This document shows positions 50,989-62,087 of a DNA stretch of 64,000 nt, piece after piece. Position 1 is the first letter of the stretch. The number at the start of each line of letters is the position of its first letter. Made by a program: the position numbers and the translations under genes. This stretch comes from Clusia tigrina (Eukaryota; Arthropoda; Insecta; Diptera; Clusiidae), in contig OV050030.1 in NCBI GenBank assembly GCA_920105625.2, positions 77,961,400 through 78,025,399 on the forward strand. The letters are read 5' to 3'. Under the pieces are notes generated by a model. That model had not been told where the DNA came from, did not search any database, and saw nothing but the letters and a program-made list of their open reading frames with translations.

Positions 50989-52089
50989 CTAGGTTCAGAC
51001 ACAAATTGTCTGAGTATGATTTTGAAATCATATACAAACCTGGGAAAAAGAATCTGAATGCGGATGCACTCAGCAGAGTACCGCAGGCACAAAAAGTATC
51101 AGTAGTGCAAACGAGGTCCAAAGCACGGTCAGATAAGGAGAAGGCCGAGAGAATGCAAGAGGATAAAATTGATGCTGCAAGAGATGTTAGCAAGACGGGT
51201 GAAGATTCCCACAAACAATGAGCCAGCAGTGTGGAATGGCTGGAGGATATAAAGGATATCCAGGCTGTGTTAAAGGGTTTCCATGATTCGCCTCTAGGAG
51301 GACACCAGGGATTCTGGAAAACCCACGACAGAATTAGGCGAGTATACGGATGGAAGGGTATGCTAAAGGACATTAAAAAACATATAAAGAGTTGTCCAAA
51401 ATGTCAGGCCAACAACAGTTCAATTCTAACAAGGATGCCAATGGTATTAACTGACATACCGAAACAGCCATTTGATAAAGTTCATATGGATATTGTAGGT
51501 ATTTTACCTGAGACAGTTTCGGGAAATAAAAACATTTTGACGTTCCAAGATGATTTCTCGAAGTATATGGCGTGCGTTGCTTTACCCGATGCTGAAGCAG
51601 GTACGGTGGCCAAGGCATTCTTTGATGAAATAATAGCACGATACAACATACCTAAGGTTTTGATAACCGACAATGGTTCCAATTTTGTATCGAAACTGTC
51701 AAGAAGTTGAACATAACACAATATCATCCACAGGCGAATGGCTCACTGGAACGTAGTCATCGACCTCTGGCCGAGTAGTTGCGCAGTTTTGCCAAGGAAG
51801 ACGGCTCGAATTGGGATCAATGGTTAACCAGCATGCAATGCATGTACACAATAATACGGTACATGTATCAATGAAGCAAACTCCGTTCAGGACGCTCTAC
51901 GGGTTTGATTTTAATATGCCAGCAAGTCGGAAACGCAAATGTGCGCCAGTGTACAATGCTGATGACCTGAATAAAGTGCAAAAGTATCAGCTACAGCGAG
52001 CGCACGAGTTGGTCAAAGAAAACCAGGATTGTGCTAAACGAATAGCCAGGGAGGCCTATAACAAGTCACATGAGCAGCAGAGTCAATAA
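50989..52089 (+). pseudogene. LTR element 3 RNase H end and integrase (broken)
   Basis: 51006-51221 holds the RNase H tail (YKPGKKNLNADALSR). After a TGA (51219-51221) the same frame encodes integrase: an H-H-C-C finger (GGHQGFWKTHDRIRR; CPKCQ near 51391), the first Asp in HMDIVG (about 51484), and the second in ITDNGSNF (about 51664). A frameshift at about 51690-51700 and a TAG near 51777 follow; the Glu-bearing NGSLERSH (about 51738) is in the shifted frame. The C-terminal part is at 51811-52089. Confidence 0.88.
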
Positions 52090-52568
52090 CTGGGGCGTTT
52101 ATGCAATACGTTATTAAGTTTGTAACTACTCATAACGTACACGGAAGCGCATATGCCATGTACATATGTATGTATGTCAATAAGTAAGTATGAGCGCGTG
52201 TAGCGTGTAAGTTTAATATGAGACATGGTGGTTTGCATGCATATGTTTAGCAGTAATATTTTAATTGTTTTATCAGTACGATATACATGAAGTCGTAGGG
52301 GTAGGGGCATGAAGGTGAACGTAAGTATGTTTGGAAGTGCAAATGTGTATTTGAAAAAAAGTGAGTATACTAGTTATGAGAAATGGGTATGAGGAATGGG
52401 TATGTATGTATGTTGGATACATACACACATACGGCAGTTTAAGGCATAGGCATTGTGACCGGGCGATGGAGCGTAAGGGCATCAGGGGAGAGAGGGCATA
52501 CTTACGATAAATGGAAATTGCAAAATAAGTAGTCAATTAATATTTAAATTTTTCTAGTTTTTATTAAT
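52090..52568 (+). other. LTR element 3, 3' non-coding region
   Basis: Follows integrase. It is rich in TGTATGTATG-like short repeats and shows no coding signal on the plus strand. Confidence 0.55.
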
Positions 52569-52955
52569 TTAAGGGAAAAATTTCTTAATTAGGATTGGAT
52601 TCCCGGGTGGGAATCCGGGCACGGTCATCTCGTGCGCCCGTTGCAGCACGACTAAAAGTTGTCCAAGCACGCTCTCAACTCCTGGTTCGTCTCGGTTGAG
52701 TCGGGATGTTAGGAGGAACCTCCAACAGGCGTCCAATGCCTCCGGGTAGTCCCATCGGGTGTCAATTTCCCTAAAGTGATTATTTAGTATGGCGTAGGTC
52801 GGCGTATAGGATCCGCGGGGGAGATCCGTTAGGCGTCGGTGTTCCTCGATGCTGAGTGCAGCGCAAGCAGGGTGCACCAGGGCTGCCGATTCTTCCATCA
52901 GGGTTCTGGTCACCTGTTTAAAATCCAGCATGAATTGTCCTAGGGTAGTGTCCAT
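52569..52955 (-). CDS. Antisense ORF of 128 codons in LTR element 3
   Basis: A complete ATG-to-TAA frame on the strand opposite gag-pol, between integrase and the 3' LTR. It is visibly more G+C-rich than its surroundings and has a balanced, globular-looking composition (VTRTLMEESAALVHPACAAL; DYPEALDACWRFLLTSRLNR), with no homopolymer bias, signal peptide or membrane segment. I do not recognise a family. It is intact although gag-pol is heavily damaged, which suggests coding significance or a captured host sequence. An accessory or regulatory protein made from an antisense transcript is one possibility; chance is another. Confidence 0.55.
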   Translation of the reverse strand: MDTTLGQFMLDFKQVTRTLMEESAALVHPACAALSIEEHRRLTDLPRGSYTPTYAILNNHFREIDTRWDYPEALDACWRFLLTSRLNRDEPGVESVLGQLLVVLQRAHEMTVPGFPPGNPILIKKFFP

Positions 52956-53422
52956 TATAGTTGATGAAGCTTAACTGTGCTGAAATACAGTGCAAAACGT
53001 GGTTTTATAGTAAAACAATAAGCGATATGTTCTCGGAAAAAATGCTAGCAAGGCACATTTCAGCGAAATAGCGTAGAAAATAGGTGAGCTAAAGTGCTGA
53101 GACATGTTCTCAAGTCGGCCAGCGATAATGGGGTCATAGTGTAGTGAGCAGGTTCGGCTAAAAGGAGGATGAGCACCCTACGACCAGATTTAAGGTATGG
53201 GGTACTAGGTATTGGCTAAGGGTTCGAATATAAATTTAAACAAGTAGGTAGTTTTATTGTGTGATCGAATATATGAAGTCGGGTAATTAGAATTTATGAA
53301 GTTGCAGACTTTGCAGCGGGTTAGATAAGTACTGTTTATTAGTTAAGAATTTAGTGTATAGATAAATAGAGCGAGATAATTTGGGATAATAACGTAGGTT
53401 AGTGAATAAGATAGTGCCTCAG
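52956..53422 (+). other. Region between antisense ORF and truncated 3' LTR
   Basis: Possible 5' flank of the antisense ORF. It shows no ORF or repeat. The junction at 53422/53423, where LTR homology begins abruptly, marks a deletion. Confidence 0.5.
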
Positions 53423-53678
53423 TGGCTTGACCAACTGACACCAATTAGCAGGTGCGGAACTGGAACACCAGAAAGGTCAGTTCACAGACTGAGATAGATG
53501 TTTAAAAAATAGTATATAAGTATTAGGTTTGGTAAGAATAAATCTCTTGTGATTTGAATCTTAAAAGTAAGAAGTGTTTGAATTTAACGTTAGGGCTCTT
53601 AAGCTTTCAGCCACGCGCCCGAAGGAACCGCGACAGGACGTCCCCCGCCAAGCAAGCAAGGACTCGAGATCCCCAACA
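53423..53678 (+). repeat. LTR element 3, 3' LTR (5'-truncated)
   Basis: 256 bp matching 45130-45385 at all but about two positions. The first 250 bp of the LTR (U3) are absent, as is a polypurine tract. It ends CCCCAACA followed by the ACAC duplication. Confidence 0.9.
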
Positions 53679-54172
53679 ACACTACAAAGCCATAGATAGA
53701 TAGATAGATATATTTGAGGGGGTTTATACACTGTGACCTGAAAGATCTATTGTGATGCCCCTATTTATTTGAAAGATGAGGATAGTCTCATCTATAAATC
53801 TTCTGTCAAGTTAATTTCCGACAGAAATTCATATATGTTGGAGGAATCAAGTTGAGGGATCTTGCTCATAACGAAGATATATTCTCCAAAACACCTGTGT
53901 CTTTTGTGTGCCAATGGTCCGCAGTCTGTGATCAGGTGCAGTGAAGTTTCGTCACTTTCTCCACAGAATCGACAGATGGCATCTGAAGATATTACAAAGC
54001 CAAGAAATGGGGTCGATATAATCATTTCAAGGTACCCTACCGCAAATTACCGTCAGATATGCTCCTAATGATGATTTATGAAGAAAACATACCCATTGTT
54101 GAACCGGCACTGACAAGGAAAGGTAAAGGGTATTTCGTAGTCGGTTTAACCCGACTTAGACTTCTTTACTAG
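53679..54172 (+). repeat. DINE-like repeat, right part, with LOA fragment
   Basis: Continues the repeat from 44879. It includes the same LOA LINE fragment as copy 1 (zinc-knuckle frame at 53792-54025, minus strand; short (GATA)n at its left edge), the terminal hairpin, and CTAG before the LINE sequence resumes. Four bases of the right LOA target duplication are missing. Confidence 0.8.
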
Positions 54173-54335
54173 TTTTTGTATTGTGATTGTTTTGGTTTGT
54201 GTCAATATTGATTTGTTCATTTGTTTCTTTCTTGCGAAGTGTAGGGTATCTCTGGACTTGTAGAGCTTTATATATCGCACATCCTCTGTAGTTTGCCGTG
54301 TGGTTTTCACCGCAATGTACGCATTTAATATTTAC

Positions 54336-55601
54336 TCATTCAGCGTCGATTTTAATTGTGCACATGTTTGTCTTGTGTTTTCCAGCACATTTGACACACA
54401 CTGAGTCTATCTGGCAGTAGTTTTTGGTGTGGCCGTACTTTTGGCAATTTGTGCATTGGGGAATTGTTCTCTTTTGTCGGGGTGGCTGATAGCTAATTTT
54501 GCAGTGTAGGAGGTGAGTAATGTCGTATATGCCTTTATTGTTATCTTTAATTTTCAAGTCACTTGAAATTGGTGAAAGTGGTTGTTTTATTTTGGCACCA
54601 TTAGCTATTTGTATGTTATGGATATTTGTCACTTCATGGCCTAGTTCGGCTAATTCGTTTTTAATGTCTTCTGTGACGTTTGAATGGTGCATATTTCGTA
54701 ATACCACTCTAAAGCCTCGCTCATCTTTTGGTCGAAATGTGTAATACTTTGTCCCTTTTTGCTTTAATAATTCAATTACTTCTGTGTAGTGTGTGGATTC
54801 TTTTGGTTGAATTTTTATTTCGTTCTTGCTTAGAATTTCCATTTCGTACAATATATTTGGCATGGAATTTAGTGCTTCAGATAAGGCTTTTATATTTTCA
54901 GCATTCTGAACATATTTAGGAGGCGGTTTTTGTAAACGTTGCGCAATTGGTTTTTGTGTATTAATGTTCGCATTTGTCCCACTGTTGTTTTGTTCTTCAC
55001 TGTTGTCTTGAGAGTCCGTTTTGTCATTTACTGCTAACAGTTCGGATCTGTTTGTTGTGTTTGGAGTGATAGGCTTGCTCAGCTAATATTTTTGGAGTGA
55101 TGTTTGTGTTGTGTTGAACATTTTATTTTTCGGTATTTTGCTACTAGTATTTTGTTCCTTGAACTTGCTTGGCGATTGCTTTTCGCGGTTTGGTGTTGTG
55201 TTTTTATTTTCGGTTATTTTATTAGTGGTTTTAATATTTATGTTTTGTTCTTGCGTGTTTGTTGTTGCTGGTGTAATTGGTTTTGTTCCGACTGCCATTA
55301 TTGGTGAGTTGCAGCTAAAAATCGTTCCCGTCGTAGTTACCGGTGTTATAGTTGTGGTAGAGGAACTTTTAGTTGCTATTGTGGTTGCTGAAGTGGTAAC
55401 AGGTGGATGAAATCCTATAGTGGGAATCGCGGATTGGACACTCCAAGATAGGGGATTACTGGCACCTAGTAGAGCGGGAGAGCAAGATCGTGCTCTGCTC
55501 TCTGTCATTTCGACCGGCAATTTGGAGTCGCCGTTGTTTTCGTTTGAGACAAAAGGAAAATATGCGTTTCTTTTTGTTGCAGTTGATGCGTTAAATTTCA
55601 A
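54336..55601 (-). pseudogene. LINE ORF1 (Gag-like), copy 2
   Basis: 55083-55601 (172 codons) is the Ser/Thr-rich N-terminal part, ending at a TAG where copy 1 has Trp (SLQKY then W). 54336-54863 (175 codons) is the C-terminal part with the three Cys-rich knuckles (CTNCQKYGHTKNYC). These halves lie in different frames, with a break in 54864-55082. Confidence 0.8.
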
Positions 55602-55619
55602 AAAATATTTCGGAGGATC

Positions 55620-56390
55620 CTAGTATTTTTATGAATATGGAGATGTTTTCGCTTGTTATGTTGGTTTTTATTTCTTTTATTGTTTTATTATATTTGAGGA
55701 ATATCTGGTCTGTTATGTTGCGTTCTGAAATTATGTGCTGGAAGGAGATGGTGGTTTGGTTGCAGATTGGGCATGGTGACGGGGAATACGGTGTAAATAG
55801 GTGGGAGTGGGTTAATCTCGTATGTCCTGTTCTGAAGCGGATGTACTTTTGGAGATATTTTTTTGGAATATTTGAAGGATATGTTGGTGCTTTTCCGGAT
55901 GGGTTTATTAATTTATAGTTGTTTTGGTAGTTTTGCCACGCTTGTTGTTTCTTAGAGATATAGAAATTCGATATTGCTTGCTTGATGTCCAGTTTGTGTT
56001 GGGTTGATTTTTTATTATTGGAGCTGTTGCGCTAAATTTTGCTAGTTCATCTGCTTTGCTATTTCCTTGAATTCCAGCATGTCCGGAAATCCACATTAGT
56101 TTTATTTTCTTTGCGTGTTGTGAGAGAATATCACGGATTTCGCAAATAATATCGTTTTGGTGGGAAGTGTTTATAGTGGCTTTGATGCAGGACTGTGAGT
56201 CGCAGCAAATGATGTGCTTGCCTTTCTGATTTTTGGAGAGTTTCACAGCATCAAGCACCTATTCTGCTTCGGCAGTAAAGATTGAGCAATTATTATTTAA
56301 TTGTGTTAATTGTGCGGCCTTGTAGTTATTGTTCACAATTGCATAGCCAACACCAGATTCAGATTTCGACTCATCGGTGTAATGAAAAAG
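55620..56390 (-). pseudogene. RNase H domain upstream of ORF1, copy 2
   Basis: Same domain as copy 1. A TAG at 56259-56261 follows AEAE. The frame from 56258 to 55908 holds CCDSQSC and GNSKADELAK, followed after a stop by the zinc-knuckle tail. The RNase H stop overlaps the open stretch leading into ORF1. Confidence 0.8.
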
Positions 56391-56401
56391 CCTTGCTTGC
56401 T

Positions 56402-56587
56402 TTATGCGTTTCCATTATATTGTTGAAAGCTATTTGACAGGCTCTGTGATTTGTGGATTGCTTTGGGAGATGCATTAGAGAGGTGATAATACTGCTTTTT
56501 TGGTCGGTAAGGGGTAAACTTCTTCCGAGGTCTTGGATCGAGCTCGATTTGGAGGATAGCTTGGGTTATTTTATCCACAGTCGACAT
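56402..56587 (-). other. 61-codon frame before the RNase H frame, copy 2
   Basis: MSTVDKITQAILQIELDP start, as in the other copies. See the copy 1 entry for interpretation. Confidence 0.5.
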
Positions 56588-56700
56588 TATTATTTTTTAT
56601 TTCGTTTTCTGTATCGAAGCTTTTCTGACGTTGTATTTGTAGGGTAGAAGTTGTTGTTTCCGGAGTGTTCCTAGTCGGGATTCTGTTTAATTTATGTAAA

Positions 56701-57590
56701 TAAGTAGTAAAAATTATTAGCATTAGTAACACTATTTCATAAAATCCAAATGTATTTGTTCCCTGGAGTCTATTAAGGAACAGCTGATCGCTAATAGATC
56801 CCTGAGTACTTATACACTTGCATTCAATTTCCCATTGATTTTGTTGTTGGATTTACGAAGTTATTTCTCTATACTACTCTTTGGTATCGGTGTGAAACCC
56901 TATCTTATACGTGTGGGTCACGAACTCGCCGTCGCATTTTTGAGAGTCCCTGATGTAAAGAAACTAAAGAGCAATCAGCTTAATCAAATATACCCCTTAC
57001 CTCACTGCTCTTTTGGCCTTAACTTTTGCTGTGTAACATACCCGCACTCACCACTTTACCTTTCATTTCCTAAAATACAACACTCTTGTTTTGAAATTGC
57101 ATGAATGCCGTGGCGAAAAGCGTTATTCAACGCTGAAAGGGAAATAAGCACACTCTAGGAATCTCACTGAATATGAGCACTCCAACGTAACAAAATCAAA
57201 CATGAAATCTAGTGCCTCAAAAACCTAGATTTTACATGTCACATAACACAAATTATATTTTTTTTACCAAATCCTACACAGGCAAAAATGAATAGAATAC
57301 AAAAGAAAACCAACACAATTATTTGCGTATTCTCTAATAAAAACACATAACATTCACACTTTATTTATTATACAAAAGTCTCACAAACGGCATCTGCAAA
57401 TCTGCGACGGCCATATCCCTATACAAGGACACGCGATGCAGCAACAATAGAATCCAGCCTAACCACATCTCACAATTCGCAGTAGGCCCGACATGGCCAT
57501 CGATGCCAACACCTTCCACACAATAGCGTACTCAGCACAAAGCGCCCAATTGTGCTCCTACAAATTTATGAGTAGGCAGTAAAACCCGGT
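56701..57590. other. LINE-upstream DNA, copy 2
   Basis: No gene seen. It contains the 268-bp segment (56937-57204) missing from copy 1. The homology with copies 1 and 3 ends at 57590, where a DINE fragment begins. Confidence 0.55.
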
Positions 57591-57988
57591 CTCTATAACT
57601 ACCAAACTGCGTCAATATTCCATCAATTGAACAGAAAATATTGTCATTTTAAAGAAGGTGAAAAAATATCCTTATATGGGAGGTAGGCGTGGTCTTTGTC
57701 CAAATCGGACCATATAGCAATATGGTTCTGTATCTTTGTCCAGACTATACTTTCATTAAGAGTTTCATTAAGAATGCTGTAACGGTGTGGAATAAAAGTG
57801 GCCACAGACGGACAGACGGCAAGCGGACAGACAGACAGACAGACAGACGGACGGACAAAATTCAAATTTTTCAGAAAGTGATTCTGATAATATCTATATA
57901 TATTTATCCTTCTTCTTGTAGTTGCAACCCCTCTCAAAAGCACAAAATTAGTATACCCATTTTACCTTTTTTAAAGGTAAAGGGTATA
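57591..57988 (-). repeat. DINE-1/Helitron-like repeat, 5' fragment
   Basis: Minus-oriented 5' part of the family, with the clear terminal hairpin TTTATACCCTTTACC...GGTAAAATGGGTATAC (about 57953-57988) and the CAGACAGACAGACAGACGG block near 57832. It is truncated at 57591 against LINE-block DNA. Confidence 0.85.
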
Positions 57989-58470
57989 AAGAGACTCACC
58001 TCTGATGTTGATTTCGCTGTGGCCCCTGTGCTGCTCACCCATTGTGTGAGCTTTTCAATGGCTTGGATTGGTCGATCGCGTTCATCGTAAAGCAGGTATG
58101 TGGAGAAGAGGATCAATTTTGGTCCCCTCTGTTCAAAAATCGCTACCGTCAGATCCTCTGTGCTGTAGTTGGATAGTAGTAGCACCTTCAAGTTACGCTA
58201 AATCAATATACAGGATCTCAACTTACCGTCTCTTTCGGAAGAGATGATCTTATATGGACGCAGCGAATCCCTCCTCTAGCGAGCCGGTCCCTGTATTAAT
58301 GCCATATCAATATTCTGTTCATCCACAAACAGCAGTAAGTCGGCGGTTGCTGCTTTGGAGTGGTGCCAATTCATTTGTACAATCCACAATTCGGAGGACA
58401 TAGTGCGGCGAATTCTCTCCGCTGCATGCCATACTCCGAATTGACAGGTAGAATATGGTAACGCACGCAC
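57989..58470 (-). pseudogene. LOA/R1-type LINE endonuclease fragment
   Basis: Minus strand. 58276-58470 carries the endonuclease start (IVQMNWHHSKAATADLLLF; IDMALIQGP), and 57990-58191 a later part (LSNYSTEDLTVAIFEQRG; LLYDERDRPI). The two are separated by stops or frame breaks. It is cut on the left by the DINE fragment. The family may be the same as the zinc-knuckle fragments at 39824 and 53792, but no sequence overlaps to test this. Confidence 0.75.
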
Positions 58471-58511
58471 CGGGTGGCAGACATCAGAAATAGGGGTTCA
58501 CGACGTGAACA

Positions 58512-58935
58512 CAGTAATTCAAGTGATTTTATTCTGAGGGTCGATTGTTAACGAAACCTAGTGTTCGATAAATATTGCTTACAAGTTCATTTACGTCAAG
58601 TCTATGTACCAATGAATATATGCCTACATTTTACTTACAAAGTTTATTTACCTTAAGTCTATGTAACAATGAATATATGCTTACGTTTTACTTACAAAGT
58701 TTATTTACCTTCAATCTATATACCAACGATCATATGCTTAGATATATTATGTACGAGTATGTGCATGTCGTCGCTGCTGTTTTCGTCACTTGCTGGGGTG
58801 AGCGTACTTGCCGATTGAATGGCTCATTTCTGCTGTCACATTCTTTGAAAGTCATTGCTCTTGGTTTGTTGTTGTTAGTGCAGCTGGGTTCAAGGTAGTT
58901 TAGCTGGTGGTGGTGGTGTAGGGGACGTTGTCCTC
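58512..58935 (-). repeat. Probable errantivirus 3 LTR
   Basis: Lies just downstream of an env C-terminus. A purine tract on the minus strand (CACTAAGGGGGGAGG, near 58938) precedes it, and it would end near AGTAATTCAAG (58512, plus strand) after an AATAAA signal. No second LTR exists in the window, so the ends are estimates. Confidence 0.45.
58578..58741. repeat. 56-57-bp tandem repeat, 3 copies
   Basis: Units starting CTTACAA begin at 58578, 58634 and 58691 and share TTTACCTTAAGTCTATGTA and CAATGAATATATGC with some divergence. They fall inside the presumed LTR. Confidence 0.85.
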
Positions 58936-60500
58936 CCCCCTTAGTGTCGAGCGAAGGCCATAGAGAGGCACTCGATGTTTTCAGAGTGATACTAGGTTCA
59001 GCAGTGGAGGTGAAGTCGGCGGCGACAGTTCTAGTTATTGTTTTTGTTGTAATTATTCCCAGTACGATTATTAGTAGAACGAAAATGCTTGCTGTAGCCA
59101 TAATGTTGTAAGTGCTTTTGTTTGCCGTATTTTCTAGAATTTTATTCACTTCTGCGGTAGCATTAGCCGTAATATTGTGTGTTGTTAATGTTGAAATATA
59201 AATGTCATCTCAGTAGGAATATGGATCGTCACTGTAGATTATGTTATTTACATTGATTTCACAACCTTAGTAATGTATGAGAGTTGTTCCCCTTATTGCA
59301 TAAGATTTGTTTCTGTAATTAGTTTTTATTAGTATCTTAATAATAAATAATTTAGTTCTGGTTGTAAAATCTTTTCTATTCTGCCTTTGTCTCTGAAAAT
59401 GCAGCTTTCTCTATCTTCCTTTGATAGGAGATTTCCGATGCAAAATGATTTTTTTGTGTCTTTTTTTTACAAAAATTATGCAGTAATAAGTATTTTCTAT
59501 TTTGGGGCATGCTTGAGTTAGATATTGGATGTGTTCTTCATTATATAATACATAGGGTTTTGTGTCTATTTGTTTTGTGTTGTTATCTGGTAGTGTTTTA
59601 CATGAAATAATTGATAGTTGTTTGTTTCTACCATTGGTATTTGTATATTGAATATGATTCTTGTTTCGTTGTAGTAAGCTTTGAGGTTCGTAAATATGTT
59701 CATCTGATATTAGATGGATGTTTTGCATATTTAATTGTTTGTGTATCCCTTTTAATTCTATTGAGTTTAGTATTAGTTTGTAGATAATGTTTAGTTTAGC
59801 TAAGATTATTGCCTCTGAAATATCTGAAATGTGATTTGTTAGTAAGTCTATGTTATAATTTATTTGGTTTAAAAAATGTAGTTCAATTATCATATTTTCA
59901 TTTATTTTTTGCCCTATAAACTGCTTTTCTACTTCATGTTGAGAAAGTCTTGTACTAGTATTTGTTCTTTGTTTATGTGGTCGGTTATATTTTGAAATCT
60001 ATCTGCCATTTGTTTCGCTTTCTAATTGCGACTTAAAATGCTTCTTGGTAGTTTTTTAGGTGGTCTATTTGTTGATTGATATTCACAGCGTCTTGGGTTC
60101 CATATTGTGAAAAATTTAATAGTACTGTCCTCTCTCTTGTCTTCTTGAAAGTTTTAGTGTCTGTAGTTTACTGTATAGTGTATTTAATTTTAGTTTTGTT
60201 ATTTGTAAGTAACTCTTTTGTGTGTTCTTTTTTCCGTAGGTCTCTATTGAAAGTGCTATTCTGTTGATATTATCATCGTATACTTCTCGATCTATAATGT
60301 GTATTAGGCTGTCGCAATGTATTATTTGTCATGCTGTTCCTAGTTTAATGGATAGTTGTTCTTTATTTTCAGTCAAGTCATGGTATTCGAGTCGTTGAGT
60401 CCAGGTGCAAGTTTGCCATTGAGAATATTGGTGTTTATATATCTGTTTTCCTATTTGGTTTTTTGTTGCAATATTTTATTTATGAATTTCCTTTACGTGA
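58730..60500 (-). pseudogene. Errantivirus 3 env (decayed) and C-terminal segment
   Basis: Minus strand. 59411-59893 (160 codons) resembles the membrane-proximal ectodomain of errantivirus Env (ISDISEAIILAKLNIIYKLI, SDEHIYE). 58730-59149 contains a strong transmembrane segment (SIFVLLIIVLGIITT, about 59050-59094) followed by a tail. Upstream, toward 60500, the sequence is full of stops and shows only a vestigial cleavage region (near 60140). Gag and pol of this element are absent. Copy 1 of the same env is at 43700-44789 in opposite orientation. Confidence 0.75.
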
Positions 60501-60896
60501 TATGCCTTTTTTTTAAACACGGCTCGCTTCTATTAAATTATAAGGGAATTATTTTTCTTTTATGCATTTAGTTTAGTGCTTTTCGTTTGAATTTAGGATG
60601 TCAGCTTTGCGTTACTTCCTGGTTTCGAGTGTTCATTTGGAATTGGTTTGTGTATTATGCAAGACTGCCTTTCTTTAGTTCTTTTCGAGCTAATTTATAG
60701 TCTGAAATTGGCTGTAAATTTTCATTCTAAAATGTGGAGTTTAAGGACGTGTATATTTGCGTGGAGGGATATATTGAATTCCCTAATGGGCGTCGTTCAT
60801 ATAGATCCTTTGTATCAGGGTATGGATTTGGTTGAGATGCGAGGTGCCGTGAAGCTGCGTGTCATCCATTTTACTTACGAAGAGCTTTTCGAGCTA
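60501..60896. other. Spacer between env remnant and inverted arm B
   Basis: Shared with copy 1 (43340-43740) but not with copy 2. A 93-codon plus frame at 60648-60929 has no recognised motif; in copy 1 it is shortened by substitutions. Confidence 0.4.
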
Positions 60897-61899
60897 ACCG
60901 GGTTTTACTGCCTACTCATAAATTTGTAGGAGCACAATTGGGCGCTTTGTGCTGAGTACGCTATTGTGTGGAAGGTGTTGGCATCGATGGCCATGTCGGG
61001 CCTACTGCGAATTGTGAGATGTGGTTAGGCTGGATTCTATTGTTGCTGCATCGCGTGTCCTTGTATAGGGATATGGCCGTCGCAGATTTGCAGATGCCGT
61101 TTGTGAGACTTTTGTATAATAAATAAAGTGTGAATGTTTTGTGTTTTTATTAGAGAATACGCAAATAATTGTGTTGGTTTTCTTTTGTATTCTATTCATT
61201 TTTGCCTGTGTAGGATTTGGTAAAAAAAATATAATTTGTGTTATGTGACATGTAAAATCTAGGTTTTTGAGGCACTAGATTTCATGTTTGATTTTGTTAC
61301 GTTGGAGTGCTCATATTCAGTGAGATTCCTAGAGTGTGCTTATTTCCCTTTCAGCGTTGAATAACGCTTTTCGCCACGGCATTCATGCAATTTCAAAACA
61401 AGAGTGTTGTATTTTAGGAAATGAAAGGTAAAGTGGTGAGTGCGGGTATGTTACACAGCAAAAGTTAAGGCCAAAAGAGCAGTGAGGTAAGGGGTATATT
61501 TGATTAAGCTGATTGCTCTTTAGTTTCTTTACATCAGGGACTCTCAAAAATGCGACGGCGAGTTCGTGACCCACACGTATAAGATAGGGTTTCACACCGA
61601 TACCAAAGAGTAGTATAGAGAAATAACTTCGTAAATCCAACAACAAAATCAATGGGAAATTGAATGCAAGTGTATAAGTACTCGGGGATCTATTAGCGAT
61701 CAGCTGTTCCTTAATAGACTCCAGGGAACAAATACATTTGGATTTTATGAAATAGTGTTACTAATGCTAATAATTTTTACTACTTATTTACATAAATTAA
61801 ACAGAATCCCGACTAGGAACACTCCGGAAACAACAACTTCTACCCTACAAATACAACGTCAGAAAAGCTTCGATACAGAAAATGAAATAAAAAATAATA

Positions 61900-62085
61900 A
61901 TGTCGACTGTGGATAAAATAACCCAAGCTATCCTCCAAATCGAGCTCGATCCAAGACCACGGAAGAAGTTTACCCCTTACCGACCAAAAAAGCAGTATTA
62001 TCACCTCTCTAATGCATCTCCCAAAGCAATCCACAAATCACAGAGCCTGTCAAATAGCTTTCAACAATATAATGGAAACGCATAA
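61900..62085 (+). other. 61-codon frame before the RNase H frame, copy 3
   Basis: ATG at 61900 (MSTVDKITQAILQIELDP), ending TAA at 62083-62085. The RNase H frame begins in another frame within the next 20 bases. Confidence 0.5.
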
Positions 62086-62087
62086 AG

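Larger units (their letters stand above)
44880..53678 (+). mobile_element. LTR element 3: Ty3/gypsy retrotransposon with antisense ORF
   Basis: An 8799-bp plus-strand element bounded by TGTTGTGAG...CCCCAACA and ACAC duplications (44876-44879; 53679-53682). The empty site survives at 39710-39728. It encodes Gag with two zinc-knuckle regions, protease, reverse transcriptase, RNase H and integrase. The 3' LTR has lost its first 250 bp. The shared 256 bp of the LTRs differ by about two bases, yet the coding region has at least seven lesions. A 128-codon ORF runs antisense at 52569-52955. Confidence 0.92.
54173..56700 (-). mobile_element. Jockey-type LINE with RNase H frame, copy 2 (partial)
   Basis: Minus strand, RNase H frame and ORF1 only; the ORF2 part is missing, since the LINE stops at the DINE-like repeat, which in this copy joins env DNA at 44790. 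It matches copy 1 with a few percent difference and copy 3 almost perfectly. Confidence 0.85.
54487..57590 (+). repeat. Inverted repeat arm A (3104 bp visible)
   Basis: Pairs with 60897-64000. The two arms match base for base with constant coordinate sum (118487) at both ends, so there is no net indel over 3.1 kb. I saw only a handful of substitutions. The outer end lies beyond the window. Confidence 0.95.

Noticed and set aside
56835..57104. 89-codon ORF identical in both inverted arms (61383-61652)
   Set aside because: Identity is explained by the recent inverted duplication. It is partly deleted in copy 1 and has no motif.
59411..59893. 160-codon frame as a possible host gene
   Set aside because: Motif pattern, position upstream of a transmembrane segment and a nearby LTR-like region point to a decayed errantiviral env.
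60648..60929. 93-codon plus-strand ORF (partial copy at 43342-43563)
   Set aside because: No recognisable motif and not conserved across copy 2. Retained only as a note in the spacer entry.
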